From Bolinopsis microptera (Eukaryota; Ctenophora; Tentaculata; Lobata; Bolinopsidae): a stretch of 64,000 bases of DNA. Location of the stretch: contig NC_087079.1 in NCBI RefSeq assembly GCF_026151205.1, positions 8,422,635 through 8,486,634 on the forward strand. Reading direction: 5' to 3'. Positions 28,202 through 51,069 of the stretch are shown here, piece after piece; position 1 is the stretch's first letter, and the number at the start of each line of letters is the position of its first letter. Under the pieces are notes generated by a model that was not told the origin of the DNA, searched no databases, and saw nothing but the letters and a program-made list of their open reading frames with translations. A program made the translations under genes and the position numbers.

Positions 28202-29689
28202 ACTTGAGCTAGAAACGGTAATTTTGTTAAAATTTTAAATTCCTACAATATTTATTACATTAAATAATAACTATTTATCGAATTCAATCTCATTCAAAAT
28301 ATTCCGTCACGTCTGAAGATATTCCGTTTCTTGACAAAGTTTTTCAAAAGTGTGGTTAATTCAACACTTCTATTGATATCTATCATGGTAACAGCAACAT
28401 AATATGCAACAGAATACTTGATGATTACGTTAACTGATAAATTACTCCACTAGACGTTCTAGAAAGGTGAAATATCGAGATACTTGATGATTACGTTTTC
28501 TGTATGTTCTAGAAGAGTACAATGACGAAGAAAAACTTAAATTAACAGCAGTTTCACTACTACACAAGTCCTTGTTCGTGGCGTAGAGAAAAGGAAATTA
28601 GTCTAATATTGCAATTATTGGAATAATTGGAAGAGACGAACCCGAGTGAATATCTAGTGTCATCGTATGGCTGCAAAATTGTATTAACTTAAAGGTGGTT
28701 GTATAATATCGATTGCACGGCAAATTAAATAGCCTTAAAATTGATATTGTAACAAAGGTGCAATCAACTTTGAACTGTGGGTAGATATTAGTTATTTCTA
28801 GTTATTGAAACCGCTAAAAAGGAGCACCAGGTAGGAAACACACATATTGATTTCTATGAAACTGGACTCAGTTTAAAATCTAACTCATAACCTTGACTAA
28901 TTAAATAATTGACGTGAACTAGCGCGGCTTTATGTCGTGCCACAGCATGAACCTGCTCAGTACACAGTATTCAGTAAAGTATACATAAAGCACAGAGATG
29001 TAGCCTAATTGGTAATGATGCATTATTGTATATAGGGTATATAATATAAGTATATAATTATTAATTAATCATGTATCTATTATCTATTAACGCATCACTG
29101 ACTCCATTTTATTTCTGCAGAAAACCGTTCTGAGGAATGCAATATTCAAAATGATTTTGGGTAGCTTTGCGAATATTATATTGAAAATGTCATAATATTG
29201 CTTTACGCAAAACATCCAAATGGAAATTTTCATCCAGCTAGAGTTTGCGGAATAATCGAGGGTACCTCGCTATACCGGGCATCTTCTTTTCCCCACGATC
29301 AGACCGATTGTGCGAGAAATGTGATTTATCTTAGCTTATCTTACATTTGGTGGATTATGTGAGTAGTGACTACATTAATGCAGTATATGAAACGCTCTAT
29401 AACGCTGTATAACGCTCTATAATGAGGTTTCTCTATACCGTGTACTTTTTGTCTCCCCCGAGATATCCGGTTTAGAGAGGTTTTACTCTATCATGGAAAT
29501 GTCTATTAGGCCCAATGGCTCACTGACAGCTCAAAGAAGGCAAGAAAAGAAAAGAAACTAGAGCATCAACCAGAATGTCAACTACAATGTCGCATAGAAT
29601 TTCAACTAGAATGTTACAATGTAGTATGTGTTTTTTCAAATGAATTAGAAACCGAGTCTCGTTTAGATTAAAGATCTGGCATTTATAGG

Positions 29690-30340
29690 ACTATTCATCT
29701 GGAGTGACACGTTTTGAAAGAGGACTTATATTTAGTCCAGAGGCAACATGTAGGTGCGGTAATATTTTGTAAATAGTGCGATTCCGCACCTGCCAAAAAC
29801 TGTTTTATGTGCGGCAAATTTTGAGACATAAATGAGAAAACACCGCAATTAAGCTGAAAAATTCGCCAAATTTGCAGCCTTTAAGTACTCTCAGCTTGGA
29901 TTATCCCCATTATCCAACGGCGTAGTATAAAATAACGGTGCCTTACACGATTGTTGTGTTTAACACGACAATTAGCTTACAATTAACTTACAATGTGTCT
30001 TGCGCAATGTCTTACGATGGTATTTATATATCTTGAAATATCCTTCTATGAGGATAAATCTAAGTTTGTAAACATAGAATTATCCTCATAGGTTTTACAA
30101 TTAGACGAGCTGGGGCCAGTTGAGCTGATGATTGGCACCATTCAAGTTGAGTATTCAATATTGTACCTTCTGTATTATAATATGTACATATAATAATATG
30201 TATTAATATAACTGTACAGCATTATATCAATATAATATGATTCCAACACATTGTGTGTAGCGACTAATGTGACTCAATTGCAATCTGTCGAGAGATTGCG
30301 ATCCAGCTTGACAAGTTATTCATTTGCCAAGATTCGCCCT
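29690..30340 (-). repeat. Interspersed repeat family, most complete copy
   Basis: In reverse orientation this matches 37140-37620 and, in part, 52455-52790. Shared blocks are AATGAATAACTT.TCAAGCTGG, GATTG.AAT.GAGTCAC, CACACAATGTGTTGGAAT, GAATAATCCAACCT and a GTGCGG/CCGCAC-rich end. No frame, TIR or target duplication is clear. It may be a nonautonomous DNA element or a SINE-like unit. Confidence 0.65.
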
Positions 30341-30458
30341 CATTTAAAAAAAATCAAATATTGATAATATTCAAAGTCAGTGCATTATCAACTTGCCATT
30401 TGATAATAATGATAAAAAATACTGGGAATATTTTCAAGAGGAGCAATTTTGTTATATA

Positions 30459-31414
30459 CAGGGTGAGTTGATAATAGTGTGTAGAATGTAAATGGCTCTA
30501 ATTTTTTTGACAAATGAATTTTCCACTTAATTTTTGCATATTTAGGTAATGAAAATATATAAATATTATAATAATACAATAAAAATACTTAATAATTAAC
30601 AATTTGGTCAACCCATCGTCCTTTATTAGCTAGGACATGTTGATAACGTGTAAGACAATTGTCTATAGCCGACTTGACTGTATTAAGGCCAGGGGGCAAG
30701 GGGGGCCGGGGTCTTCATGGAAATGTTCTCAAAATCGACTTTTTAGTTGTTTCTGATAGAGGGGAGTAATATCTAATAGATGCTTTTGATCCCGTGGAAA
30801 AATATCGTTCCTAGCCGAAATTAATGCCGGTCAAAGGTCAGCGCGTGTGTGGTAATTGTATTGCGTGAACGATTTTTGATCGTGTGCCCTGAAAATCGAG
30901 TCTAAAAATCTATCTTCTCCTACATTTTTTGAGATATCACCCTGAAACTTTCAGGATATGTTCTAAGGATCATTTAAAATAGATGAGCCAGACAGAATTT
31001 TGAGATAGGCCTTTAAACATGTTTTATTCGATTTTTAAAATCTTGGACCTCGTTTTTTGATGGTTTTTCGAGGTCCACGATTTTCAAAATCGAATAAAAA
31101 ATGTTTAAAGGCCTTTTTCAAAATTCTGTTCGGCTCATCTCTTCTAAATGATCCCTAGAACATATCCTGAAAGTTTCAGGGTGATTGCTAAAAAAATGTA
31201 GGAGAAAATAGATTTTTAGACTCGATTTTCAGGGCACGCGATTTGAAAACCCCATTAGGACGAATCAACCAAATTATGAGTTAGAATCAAATGAGAGGCA
31301 AGAATGAAATTTGTAACGTTTATGAGCTGATAGCAATTCACCTTTCAAAATTGGCTCCTTCATTAAAAAAATTATCGATTTTTACATTCTACACACTATT
31401 TTCAACTCACCCTG
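30459..31414. mobile_element. Mariner-type MITE, 956 bp, with large internal palindrome
   Basis: Inverted ends CAGGGTGAGTTGATAATAGT and complement ending CAACTCACCCTG extend over about 33 bp with one or two mismatches. TA flanks both sides (30457-30458, 31415-31416). Internally 30888-31245 is an imperfect palindrome with arms of about 165 bp (CTGAAAATCGAGTCTAAAAA and its complement). No transposase frame. Confidence 0.85.
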
Positions 31415-31579
31415 TATAATAACTTAATAATATGTTTTTCCTGATTTTAAAAGTAATTCTACTTTCTGACGCGATGTTACGTCATGAAAATACGTTGGAC
31501 TCTTACCATAGTTATCATAATATCTCGTTTTACACAGCGATACCAAGTTGAAGTACACAAATCTGATAGAACGAAAGAC

Positions 31580-31740
31580 GTCCGATGCGATGGTGCAAAA
31601 AAGTGCGGTATTAGGTCAATAGAGCGATTCCGCACCCACCGCACTTATATGTTGTCATTGATTTAGTCCAATAGAAGTAAAGAAGATTTTAGTCCAGTGG
31701 AGGAGGTTTTTGATTTAGTCCGGAATAACTACAAGAGGAA
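31580..31740. repeat. Fragment of CCGCAC-rich repeat
   Basis: GTGCGGTATTAGGTCAATAG and GCGATTCCGCACC match, in inverse order, 35690-35745 and the end of the repeat copy at 29690-29830. Probably a related or truncated family member. Confidence 0.5.
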
Positions 31741-32317
31741 ACAAATGTTAAATAAAACAAAACAAACATAGCCATACAACGTGATTCTCGAGATTCCATG
31801 TCTCGGACAAATCTTAGACGTTCGATTGATCACGTGACAAACTCTGATATAACGATGATGATGCATGAGCTAAATAAATGCACACGAGTAAGCTGTGGGT
31901 AGTAGAAGTTACTGCTACCACTGATACATAACGGAAATACAGCTCTTGTGTCCTGGAAAACAACGTACATTGTTCAGAGTCTTGCTCAATATCCAAACTA
32001 TTAGCTGACTACTTAAAAATTTACTAGAACTAGCACATTTATGCCGTGTTCACCGCTGTAGACTACATAATTTGGCAAAATGCATAATGCACTAAGTGGT
32101 AACGTAGTGTAATTGTTGCTGTAAATATGGATTATGCAACTGATCGCCTAATGCCTAATACATCAAGCAATGTATATAATACAAATAGAAGAAACGATCT
32201 TAATAACCTACAACAAAAGTTAAGTGTGACCAAAGAAACAAAACTAACTTGACCACTTCGAAAGCCAGGGCTCACGGTTCACACACATAGAGTAACGTCA
32301 TATTGATCATGATCGCT

Positions 32318-32390
32318 TTATTTGTTATATAGTAGTGTTGAAAGTATTAAAGTTTTAATACTTTCAACACTACTATATATAACAAATAAT
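32318..32390. repeat. Hairpin of two arms of about 35 bp
   Basis: TTATTTGTTATATAGTAGTG...TATTAAA is followed at once by its reverse complement, with only a 2-bp indel. A stem of this size with almost no loop is typical of a tiny fold-back element or of a cruciform-prone site. Confidence 0.85.
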
Positions 32391-33927
32391 TTGGGAATAT
32401 GAGTATGACGTAGAAATGTCGATACGTTATTCAGCTATTTATTTCCATTAGAATCTGTCTTCAATGAGTCTATTCAGAAACAATCAGAAATTTGAATGAA
32501 AGAACTATCAAATCATGAGACTCAATAACACTACACGAATCCACCAGATCATGATCACGTTATATTGATCATGATCACGTGATTAACAGCCAACAGGGTG
32601 GATCGTTTAGAAACATGTTATATATTAACCATGACGTCATGAACACTGAACTGGGGTTGGTTGGTTTACACATGGTGTTGAGATCGGGTATAGTCTAGGG
32701 CTTAACCCTACCTTAAAATGCCTGGCAACGTCCCTGCATTTATAATAATAAATGGGTGTATCATTATATTTAATGGGTTTGGTTAATCTTCACATACTGG
32801 TACCTTAAACCCATCAACAATAACATCAAAAGAAAGACTGAGAAATTTATTTCCCATTTAACTGAAACCCTATAGTACAGAAAGTATTCCCCAAATATTA
32901 CAAATATTACAAATATGAAAGATCTGAACACTATAACTTTACTATTTTACTGAACGGAGCGAACCATTTAAAGCTTGATTAATCAATTCTCACAGTGGGT
33001 GCGAGGCAAATGAACTGGTACCCGGGCCCGGTGCCACAGATAGAAACTATAGAAAGTTCCCGAACTGAAAGACACCAAGACGGAGAAATTGGATCTAACT
33101 ATCTAAATTCTAACGTAGAATTATATTACATTGTGTAATTGAGTGTAGTTATTACATCATGAGCTCGCACTTGCTCTGTTATGTTTTGAATGTTCTGGAT
33201 GTTTGTTTATTTGTTTTGTCTAGAGTAAATTTGCCGGAATGTGGCCTAATACCTCTGATCTGCGGAACAGTGAGAACTTTTGCTTTATGAAATCTCTTCA
33301 GATTTCAAATCTGGAGAGTAGCAGTTCCACAGAAACGCAAGTGCTGCATGCCTTACTTCTGGAGATTAATTTACCATTAAATATTAGAGTATTAGGGTGT
33401 GTCGGAAATTAAGTAAATTAAGTAGTACTCAATTAAAAATCAGTTGAGTATCTCAGGCGAGGGTCCTGAACGAGCCCCAAAGCTAAGGAATCTAAAAATA
33501 AACATAACTAACTTAGTCCGTACCTGATTTTACAGAAGGAAAAAACGTAAATATTATCGTTAAAAAAAACCCAAGCTTGTTACCTTGTAAATATACTAAT
33601 GCAAACAGCGGGCATAGTACAAACAACATGGTATTCGCACCTGATGCCCGAAATGATAGTAATACACATTACACACCTGCAAATCTAACGCCGGTTATAC
33701 TTATAGTGCCAAGTAGATTTCATACTCAGTTCTGTTTCGACAGAACGATTATGATACCTCAAATGGCATAATATATAATATAAGCATCTCGGTTATATAT
33801 ATCTGGTGGAGGGTGGTGTTATACAATATGCTCGAGGGAGAGTACAACATTCTAGATATATACACAAGTTTTTCAGCAGCTGGAGGGCTTGCAGCTGAAT
33901 AATATCCCTACCAGTGTTTCCGGTGTG

Positions 33928-34000
33928 TTGTAGGATGTAGGGTGTAAGGTGTAGGGTGTAGGGTGTAGGGTGTAGGGTCGAGGGTGTAGGGTGTAGGGGG
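33928..34000. repeat. Heptamer minisatellite (GTGTAGG)n
   Basis: About ten copies of GTGTAGG with small variants. Telomere-like in composition, but not TTAGGG. Confidence 0.85.
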
Positions 34001-36139
34001 TCTGTTCGGTGGATAAACCCCCTACTTAGTACTTACACAGCAAAACGATGGTCTCAAGACAACATAATATAACAAAAGCTGGCGAACAACTAGGTCCTTT
34101 TGCAACATACATGTCCGAGAAACTGCGGAGAAAATATTAAAATCTGGTATTGACATAGAGAAGCAGAGTTGAGTTTAACATAAAATGTTTAATTAACATT
34201 TTATGTGCTTGTTAGTTGATTCGCGATAGCGAGGTTAGCTTAAAACGACACATTCGAACGACGTCATACTATAATTATAGAGTCATGATGAAGATGTAAT
34301 GTTCTAGAACTTCAACTGTACACAAAAGAGTGCAAATTAAGCCCAGGTTAACGAATTATTATTGCATTTCAAGTGTCCTTTGTCGTGAAATATACGGTCA
34401 GTATCATCCGTGAGCTAAGCAAGAAATGATATAACAAAGTCAATAAAAGCCGCGGCAGTTAAACGAATTTATATATCAGATAACTCTTGTTTTTAAAAAG
34501 CAACAACAGCGGAACAACTTATGAAGTACAACTTTTTCACATGTACAGATTTGGAAGTGTGTGCGATATACTGTGGCAGTGTACTCAATTTGATCCCCAA
34601 TAAAAGACGGTGTCCTCATGATACGACGGTAACATACTTCCAAAACTACACGTAGGACAACAATTAAACTTTTGTTTTAGATCTAAGATCTGTACTCTAG
34701 TAGCAGGGAGGTTTGAGTGTGCACTTCGATGTACAGCGTTTTTTGATACTGAATCGGGTTAAATAGGGCATTGGTAACTCAAATCACCGAACGCCGCATG
34801 TTGTGTCGCTAGTCCCAACCCTGTGGGGGCCACGCCCATATTTCACATGAGGCGCATATTGCCCAAAATGCTTACTTTTGGAAAAATCTAGAAAAACTGA
34901 TTTTCACTGGGGCGACAGTGAAAACATATGTACTCTAGAAGCTAATCGAAATAGAGTATGCAGTTTGGTGTCTACAACCTATCTAGAAACCAGGTCCTTT
35001 GTAAGGTCATTCTGTATCAGAATTGATAAGGTACGCAATTTCTATCAGTAGTTCCAACCCTAGGGGGAAATTTCTAAATTACCCTCAGGCGCAAATATAT
35101 GACTTTTGTATCTCGGCTTCTGAACGTTGTAGGGGCCTCTATTTTAGCTCAAACTAACTGCAAAAGGCCACATTTACATAGAAGCTATAAAGCAACATAG
35201 GGTTTATAGTGCTTAGTTTTGGAGATATTCATTAAAAACTGTTTTAACTTTCGTGCATCCTAAAATAGTAACACATTTACTTAATTTTTGTATCCCGGGC
35301 TAAAAAAGTCTTACAGACACTTTACTTGCAGCACAGCAAAAAGCTTCTAGAGTACATCTTTTTTCGAAATAAAAGAAGACACACGCACTGAATATGACCC
35401 CCCCCCCCCCCTCCTATGACGTGCCCCCCCCCCCCCCCCCCTACCACATGAAGTGTAGACGAGGAGCAAGAAAAAGAGGAAGTAAGATTCAGTATAGGCT
35501 TGGCGGTATAAAATATGCACTAGTAACATGTTATGTTTCTATGACGATGTGTATAAGTAAGTACATCGCCATAATACGCTGGAGATAACCCAGTAATCAG
35601 TACTGCACAAGCAGCAGTAGCCACACTAACAACAAGGGCACTACAACTATACTACTGAATAGAGAGCAATGGAGCAGTAGCATATAACTGCGGTGGGTGC
35701 GGAATCGCACTATTGACCTTTTATTGCAGTTTTCCGCACCATATTGCGTCTATTTATTATTCATTCTGTTGGATTTGTGCACTTGGTACTGCTATGTACA
35801 AGAAGAAATTATCGAAATGCCCATAACTATGAGTTGGTTGTTATAAATGCAATTAAAATGGCTATTATCTGGCTGTTAGGTTTTTGTCCCCCCAGAATGG
35901 CTGTTAGAGGGCTGTTAGAAAATCAACCGGCTATTACCGTAAGCGGCTGATAGTGGGTTGTTAGCGTAACAGCCGGCTAGTACCCCTATAACAGCCGGTC
36001 GGCATTGTACCTATGTCTATAAAACAATACCGGAAAGGTCGTCAATGATGCATAATATAATCATCATATTATGGAGAGTTATGGAAAGTTATAACACTAT
36101 CGATAATTAAGAAAAACAAAGGAGGCTGAATCTTGGCAA

Positions 36140-36310
36140 ACTACCAACTTCTCGAGCGGATTGTGATCCCTCAAAGCCTCAAGTCTCAACAGATTGAAAT
36201 TGAGTCACTTAAGTCATATTTAAAAATATTGAGACGCAGTAAAACTAGCGGGCTGCGATGAATGGGGACTTGCCATCCCATGGCAACATTAAATATTTCT
36301 GCTAAAGTAG
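36140..36310 (+). repeat. Repeat family fragment with GGGGACTTGCCA end
   Basis: CAACAGATTGAAATTGAGTC joins this to the interspersed family. The end (CAGTAAAACTA, GGGGACTTGCCATCCCATGG, CAACATTAAATAT) recurs inverted at 43490-43560. Confidence 0.6.
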
Positions 36311-36433
36311 TGGATGTCCTTGCTGTACGGCAAGTTAAACAAGGAACTGAAACTACTAGGTTCCGTACAGACTCAACTCTGCACCCATGTCAATATGTTC
36401 ATTATATGCAAGCCTCTTGATTTATATTACATA

Positions 36434-37133
36434 CAGGGTGGGCCAAAAGTCAGTGTGCAAACGTTTGGTCTTATACCTCCGCCGTGTTTTATATTTGAGA
36501 GCTGTTGCTTTGCAGATGGCATACTGTACCTTCTTGTTCGAGGATTCAATCGCCAAAATTTTAAAATTCGAATATTTTAGACCACGCCCATTCAATATTA
36601 AAACACCTATATTGTTCTTTCTGAACAGTGAACATGCTGGACACCTAATTTTTTCAGAGACGGTAGATTATTAAATGTTGCATCTAATCTGAAAAAACGG
36701 ATTTGAAATGACGAAGTTATCAAGCATTTTGTGTATCTATAATATCTCGTTAACAAAATTGACTGGGTGTCGGGTGATTATGTGACACCGTGACACAACA
36801 CCTTAATTGGACAGCCTTTACGATTTCCGTAATGTTTAACGGGGTGGTTAACGGGGGCACCTTATCACGTGATTAGGTTAACCAATCACCTGATCACACG
36901 TAATGAATAAACTCGTTATGCTTCGTATCTCGGTCATCTGAGAAGCTACAAATGTAATGTTTTCAGGACAAACCTTCATTTGTAAAAAAAATGAACATGA
37001 ATATTTTTCGAGTGGACAAATTCCTCGAACCAGTGGTGGTAGTAAGTCATACCAGAAAGAATTGTTTCAATTGGGCACTCAGTGACTGAGCTATTAAGGC
37101 CAACAAATGGGTACTGACTTTTGGCCCACCCTG
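36434..37133. mobile_element. Mariner/Tc1-type MITE, 700 bp
   Basis: Inverted ends of 21 bp beginning CAGGGTGGGCCAAAAGTCAG, with TA on both sides (36432-36433 and 37134-37135). CAGGGTG..CCAAAAGT ends are characteristic of one group of Tc1/mariner elements. Short frames inside (36314-36674) do not resemble a transposase, so it is nonautonomous. Confidence 0.9.
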
Positions 37134-37139
37134 TAGTTA

Positions 37140-37620
37140 GATTTAATATTATAATAGTTTGCAGGCATTTTAGTCTATAATACACACAATGTGTTGGAAT
37201 CTAACTTTACTGATGTTGTAAAGTTACTATATTGAACGTATGTCTCAATTATGCTCATGAGCAGCCCAACTAGCCCCAGTCGCCAGTCATCCTGCCTTTC
37301 CAACTGTAAAACCTTCTATGAGGGTAATTGAAGATGTTGAATTGTAAGGAAAGACAGCGTAAGACACCAGCCATGTAAGTTATTGGATGTGTAAACAAAT
37401 GTATAATGCAACGTTATACACTAAGCTGTTGAATAATCCAACCTCAGCGAACCTACTACTCTACTAACTAGAAGCTCCAAATTTGGCGAATAATTGTTCA
37501 ACTTAATCGCGGGGTGGTTTTTCCTCCAAATTTGCCGCACATAAAATAATGTTAGGCAGGTGCGGTTTCGTACTATTTAAAAAACTTTACCGCACTTATA
37601 TGTAGCCTCTAAGCAGCAGC
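37140..37620 (+). repeat. Interspersed repeat family, second copy
   Basis: Matches the reverse complement of 29690-30340: CACACAATGTGTTGGAATCT, CTTCTATGAGG, GAATAATCCAACCTCAG, AAATTTGCCGCACATAAAA and GGTGCGGTTTCGTACTATTT. It sits directly beside the 700-bp MITE. Confidence 0.65.
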
Positions 37621-38589
37621 CAGCACAAGTAGTAGCCACAACAAGACCAAGGGTACAACAACTACACTACAACTACACTACACTACAACTATTCTACAGA
37701 GAGAGAGCAGTGGAGAGTAGCAGCCAACATAACGTTCTGTACACTACCCCCGGACGAGCACGGAGCTGGTATCCTGGCAGAGGGAGAGAGAATGCACTGC
37801 AACAGGATACGGCCTCCCTACTGGTATCTTTCTAGTTGTAGCTGAGATTCTGGGAGGGTTCCCGTTCTAGTATGGTCTCATCATGAACAGAAGGAGTAAA
37901 CATCACGGCTAATTTGAGAGAGAGAGGGTTAAACTAATATCGGGGTATAAACAAATACACGGGGAAAAAATAATGTAATAGGAGTAATAGTAGGTAGAGC
38001 CGAAAACAAAATTTCGAGATGTAATGCGATCAAATTATAAGATCATCATTTATAATTCATGCATTGAATTTTATCATATAATATTCCTGCAGGATCTTTG
38101 TTGGAGCCGGGCCAAGTGTCCATTCCCTATGTCTACAATATAATTTACAATCCTCAGTTTGTGTCCCGTCAAGATATTATATAAGATAGCATACTTCTGC
38201 GGAATCTGACTAAGGTTTCACGCTGTGTGGCGCGGTGTATTATCGTATGTCTTGACATATTTTACCAAATAGTTGGCAGGATCATAGTTACTATTAGGTC
38301 TGATCTATGTTGGATAATGGATTTTACCGTCTCTATAAGTATATCAGTATATGAGACAAAAGAAACGCCATCTTATGACTCGAGGAGGATTAGGACTCCT
38401 TAGACTATATTAAATCAATTACTTCTGCAACATCCTCGACGAATTTAGATACGAATTGAAAAATCACAAAATATTCAAAACAACACTTAACAGTCCCAGA
38501 AAAATTAGTTATGCAACGATTTCCATGTTCCATCGCAGGGCTCGGAGTCCCTCTTTAGAGTTTGCTAACTTAACTTCGGTAAGCCAACT

Positions 38590-38880
38590 TTTTGACAGTT
38601 GAAATCAAGATGTCAGCAGTTGACAGGGACATTACCAACAGTTGACAAGTTCATGTTCAACAGTTGACAAGTTCATGTTCAACAGTTGACAAGTTCATGT
38701 TCAACAGTTGACAAGTTCATGTTCAACATTTGACAGGGACATTACCAACAATTGACAAGTTCATGTTCAACAGTTGACAAGTTCATGTCCAACAGTTGAC
38801 AAGTTCATGTTCAACAATTGACAGGGACATGTCCAACAGTTGACAGGAACATGTTCAATACTCAACAATTGACAGGGACA
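38590..38880. repeat. Minisatellite of CAACAGTTGACAAGTTCATGTT type
   Basis: About thirteen units of roughly 21-22 bp with alternative cores (ACAAGTTCATG, ACAGGGACATT). The GTTGACA core is constant. Confidence 0.9.
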
Positions 38881-38884
38881 TGGT

Positions 38885-39199
38885 TTATACTTTCATAAAC
38901 ATTAATAGATGTTCCATATAGTACATGTCAGCCCGAGACGCAGAAAACAATGAGCCTGCAAATGTGAACACGCAGAAAACAACAACTGAGAGGACGATAG
39001 AAGGGAAAACAATGTAATAACAAAGTAAAATTAATGAAACAATAGTCAATACAGAGTAAAGATAGAAGTGTGTAAAGAACAAGAAAGTGGTTACAAGTGA
39101 CAAATTTTTCGCAGAAACCACTAAACTGATAATAACCCCCTCAAACGGGACAGCAAGACTTACAACCGGATCATTCCATCCCCCGTGAGGTCCCGACAT
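38885..39199 (-). CDS. Doubtful hydrophobic 104-residue frame
   Basis: The predicted product has about three hydrophobic segments (VVSLAVPFEGVIISLVV; LVTTFLFFTHFYLYSVLTIV; VFPSIVLSVVVFCVFTF). A second frame at 39171-39407 begins MYIVVARHPQVF, so the pair might be the remains of a multi-pass membrane protein. I recognise no family, the frame abuts a minisatellite, and composition bias alone could produce it. Confidence 0.2.
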   Translation of the reverse strand: MSGPHGGWNDPVVSLAVPFEGVIISLVVSAKNLSLVTTFLFFTHFYLYSVLTIVSLILLCYYIVFPSIVLSVVVFCVFTFAGSLFSASRADMYYMEHLLMFMKV

Positions 39200-39639
39200 G
39201 ATATGGAAAAAACAATAGCCTATTATCCGACTTACAGATATTTAGAGAAATAGTTGAATGGAGCACCATATTAACGTATGTTCCAGGGATCTGGAGGAAT
39301 GTTGTCACTTCCAATATGATGTTTGGGGCCTTGCCAATACAAAAATAAAACGGTTGAGAGTTTGCGAGTACAAAAACTTGCGGATGTCTGGCAACCACAA
39401 TGTACAACGTGACCGAACCTTTTCTATTACGGTTGGCGCCACGCCGCAGTCAAAGTGAATGTTGAGACGATATAGGTAGCTGAAATGGTATTTCATTGAA
39501 TACTTCTATAATGTGATGAGCTAGTTTACACTAGATGTATACTGTGAATATAGTGGGAATGTGGTAAGCGGAATAAACTATAGTACAACTTTATAAAAGA
39601 GCCATAACTCGTACAATGTATTATGTACTATTATATACT

Positions 39640-40780
39640 TAAATAGTTAAATATTGGCAAATAACAAACAAGAAATATGATCGCTAGAATTACTCATATT
39701 ATGAAACAAAATTAAACAATTAGATAATATAATGGGCCAATTAATTATATCTAAGTAAATGCCAATTAAATAAAGATGTTACGTCATGTTCGGAGGAAAT
39801 TTAATTCTTATTGATGGGATACAATTACAAATCTTTGCTTATACCAGAAGTCAGAACTTTCTAGCACTCTCGAGACGAAATAATATGTGATATATCACAT
39901 TTTAGCGATTATTGGGTTTTCAAAAAATTTTTCTTAAAATTCAGCATTTACAACATAATAGACATAAGTTTGAAAACGTAGTTAACTCGATAACATTTTC
40001 TGATTTTCATTTCTACGGAGCACACAAACAAAATGAACGATTAAAAAATTAAACGTCGACACTCAATGTTTTAAATAATAATGCCTTCAGAATACGTTAT
40101 ATAATCGACGACAAATGAATAAATTACAATGCTTCTGCGAGTACAATCTCGACTCCCCGAGATCACTGTCGCATTGGTGCATCCCAATGATCCCTGAAAA
40201 TGTTGCATAAATGTTGCTCCTCAGCGTTACATTGCACAACGATCGAAACATCGGCAAACAACAAACGAGTAATACGATCTCTCTGATTACTCACTAATGG
40301 ATCTCTAGGATTAATACACTTAGTGAAACAAAATTAAACATTTAGGTATTTAATAAGATAATTGATTAAAACTAACTAAATGCCAAGAAAGGTGTTAAAC
40401 ATTCGGAGAAAATGTAATTCTTATTGATGAGATCTAGATATCCTGAACTTTCTATAACTTTTGAGACGAAATATGTGATATCAAAATTAGTGATTATCAG
40501 TAGTCACTAAGTGTAAATGTTCGAGTTTCGACTTACGTTTTATTGGACCGCCAGATCGATAATAAAACTCATCGTTAAATTACATTTTAATATCTAAGTT
40601 TTATATACTGTAATTAAATGTCTACGGAGCACACAAACAAAATGAACAATTAAAAAACAAAAACGTCGACACTTTATGTTTCAAATATTAAAACGAGGCC
40701 TTTAAAATACGTCCGCGTCATATTAATGATTTACAATGCTCCAGCGAGTATAAGCGTCCAAGATCAATGCCACATTCGTA
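39640..40780. repeat. Diverged tandem duplication, period about 608 bp
   Basis: Blocks recur in order: GAAACAAAATTAAACA, AAATGCCAA, TTCGGAG.AAATTTAATTCTT-like sequence, GAGACGAAATA, GCACACAAACAAAATGAAC and GTCGACACT. Non-coding. Confidence 0.7.
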
Positions 40781-41264
40781 CATCCCAATGCGAATGATCT
40801 CATAAAATGCATATCTATTTTGTAGGAAGCGGAGCATGGCACAAAAATTTAAAATCTGACATTTCATAATTAAATTTTGCCAAATTCTATCAATTTCTTG
40901 GCAAAAGGTAAATTGACTGTAATCAACAAAATTGCCGTTCAGGGCAGCAGATCATAGCAAAGTTTTGGTAGCAGGCTTAGCAGTCTGCTAGCTGTTGTAA
41001 AGAAAGGCACTGACATGAGGGGTAAGGCGTTGGTGTAAAAGTCAAAGCAATCGCCGGGAACCTTCATTAAGTAACTCTGTGCCGTTCGGGAGTCGGGGTG
41101 TTGACTGTTGTACACGATTTGGATGTACAGGGATATCAGATTATATCATTCCGCAGGCAAGTTCCATTCAGCAGAATGGGACTTTATTGCATTGATGAAA
41201 GATTTCTTTGATTTGATCCAGAAGACACTAAACTAGTTAAGTCTTTAAGTACACTTCCGCTTCT

Positions 41265-41270
41265 TTTATT
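41265..41270 (-). terminator. PINK1: PINK1 polyadenylation signal AATAAA
   Basis: AATAAA on the minus strand about 60 bp after the PINK1 stop codon, implying a very short 3' UTR. No other canonical signal is closer to the stop. Confidence 0.6.
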
Positions 41271-41329
41271 GAGTAACAGGCTTGGGCCTTCACAAATTTG
41301 ATCAGGTAACAAGCTGTAGCAACCTTCTG

Positions 41330-51069
<9,740 letters not shown>

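Larger units (their letters stand above)
28202..41264. other. Gene-poor, repeat-rich interval
   Basis: Thirteen kilobases between the start of the bHLH-PAS gene and the 3' end of PINK1. No convincing coding exon was found apart from a doubtful hydrophobic frame at 38885-39199. It contains two TA-flanked MITEs, copies of an interspersed repeat family, several minisatellites and hairpins listed separately, and C runs near 35400-35441. The bHLH-PAS promoter should lie near 28202-28600, but no defined element is seen. Confidence 0.6.

Noticed and set aside
33928-34000. Interstitial telomere repeat
   Set aside because: The unit is GTGTAGG, not TTAGGG or TTTAGGG; it is an ordinary minisatellite.
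38590-38880. CRISPR-like array
   Set aside because: The units are contiguous, variable, about 21-22 bp long and lack unique spacers, and the genome is eukaryotic.
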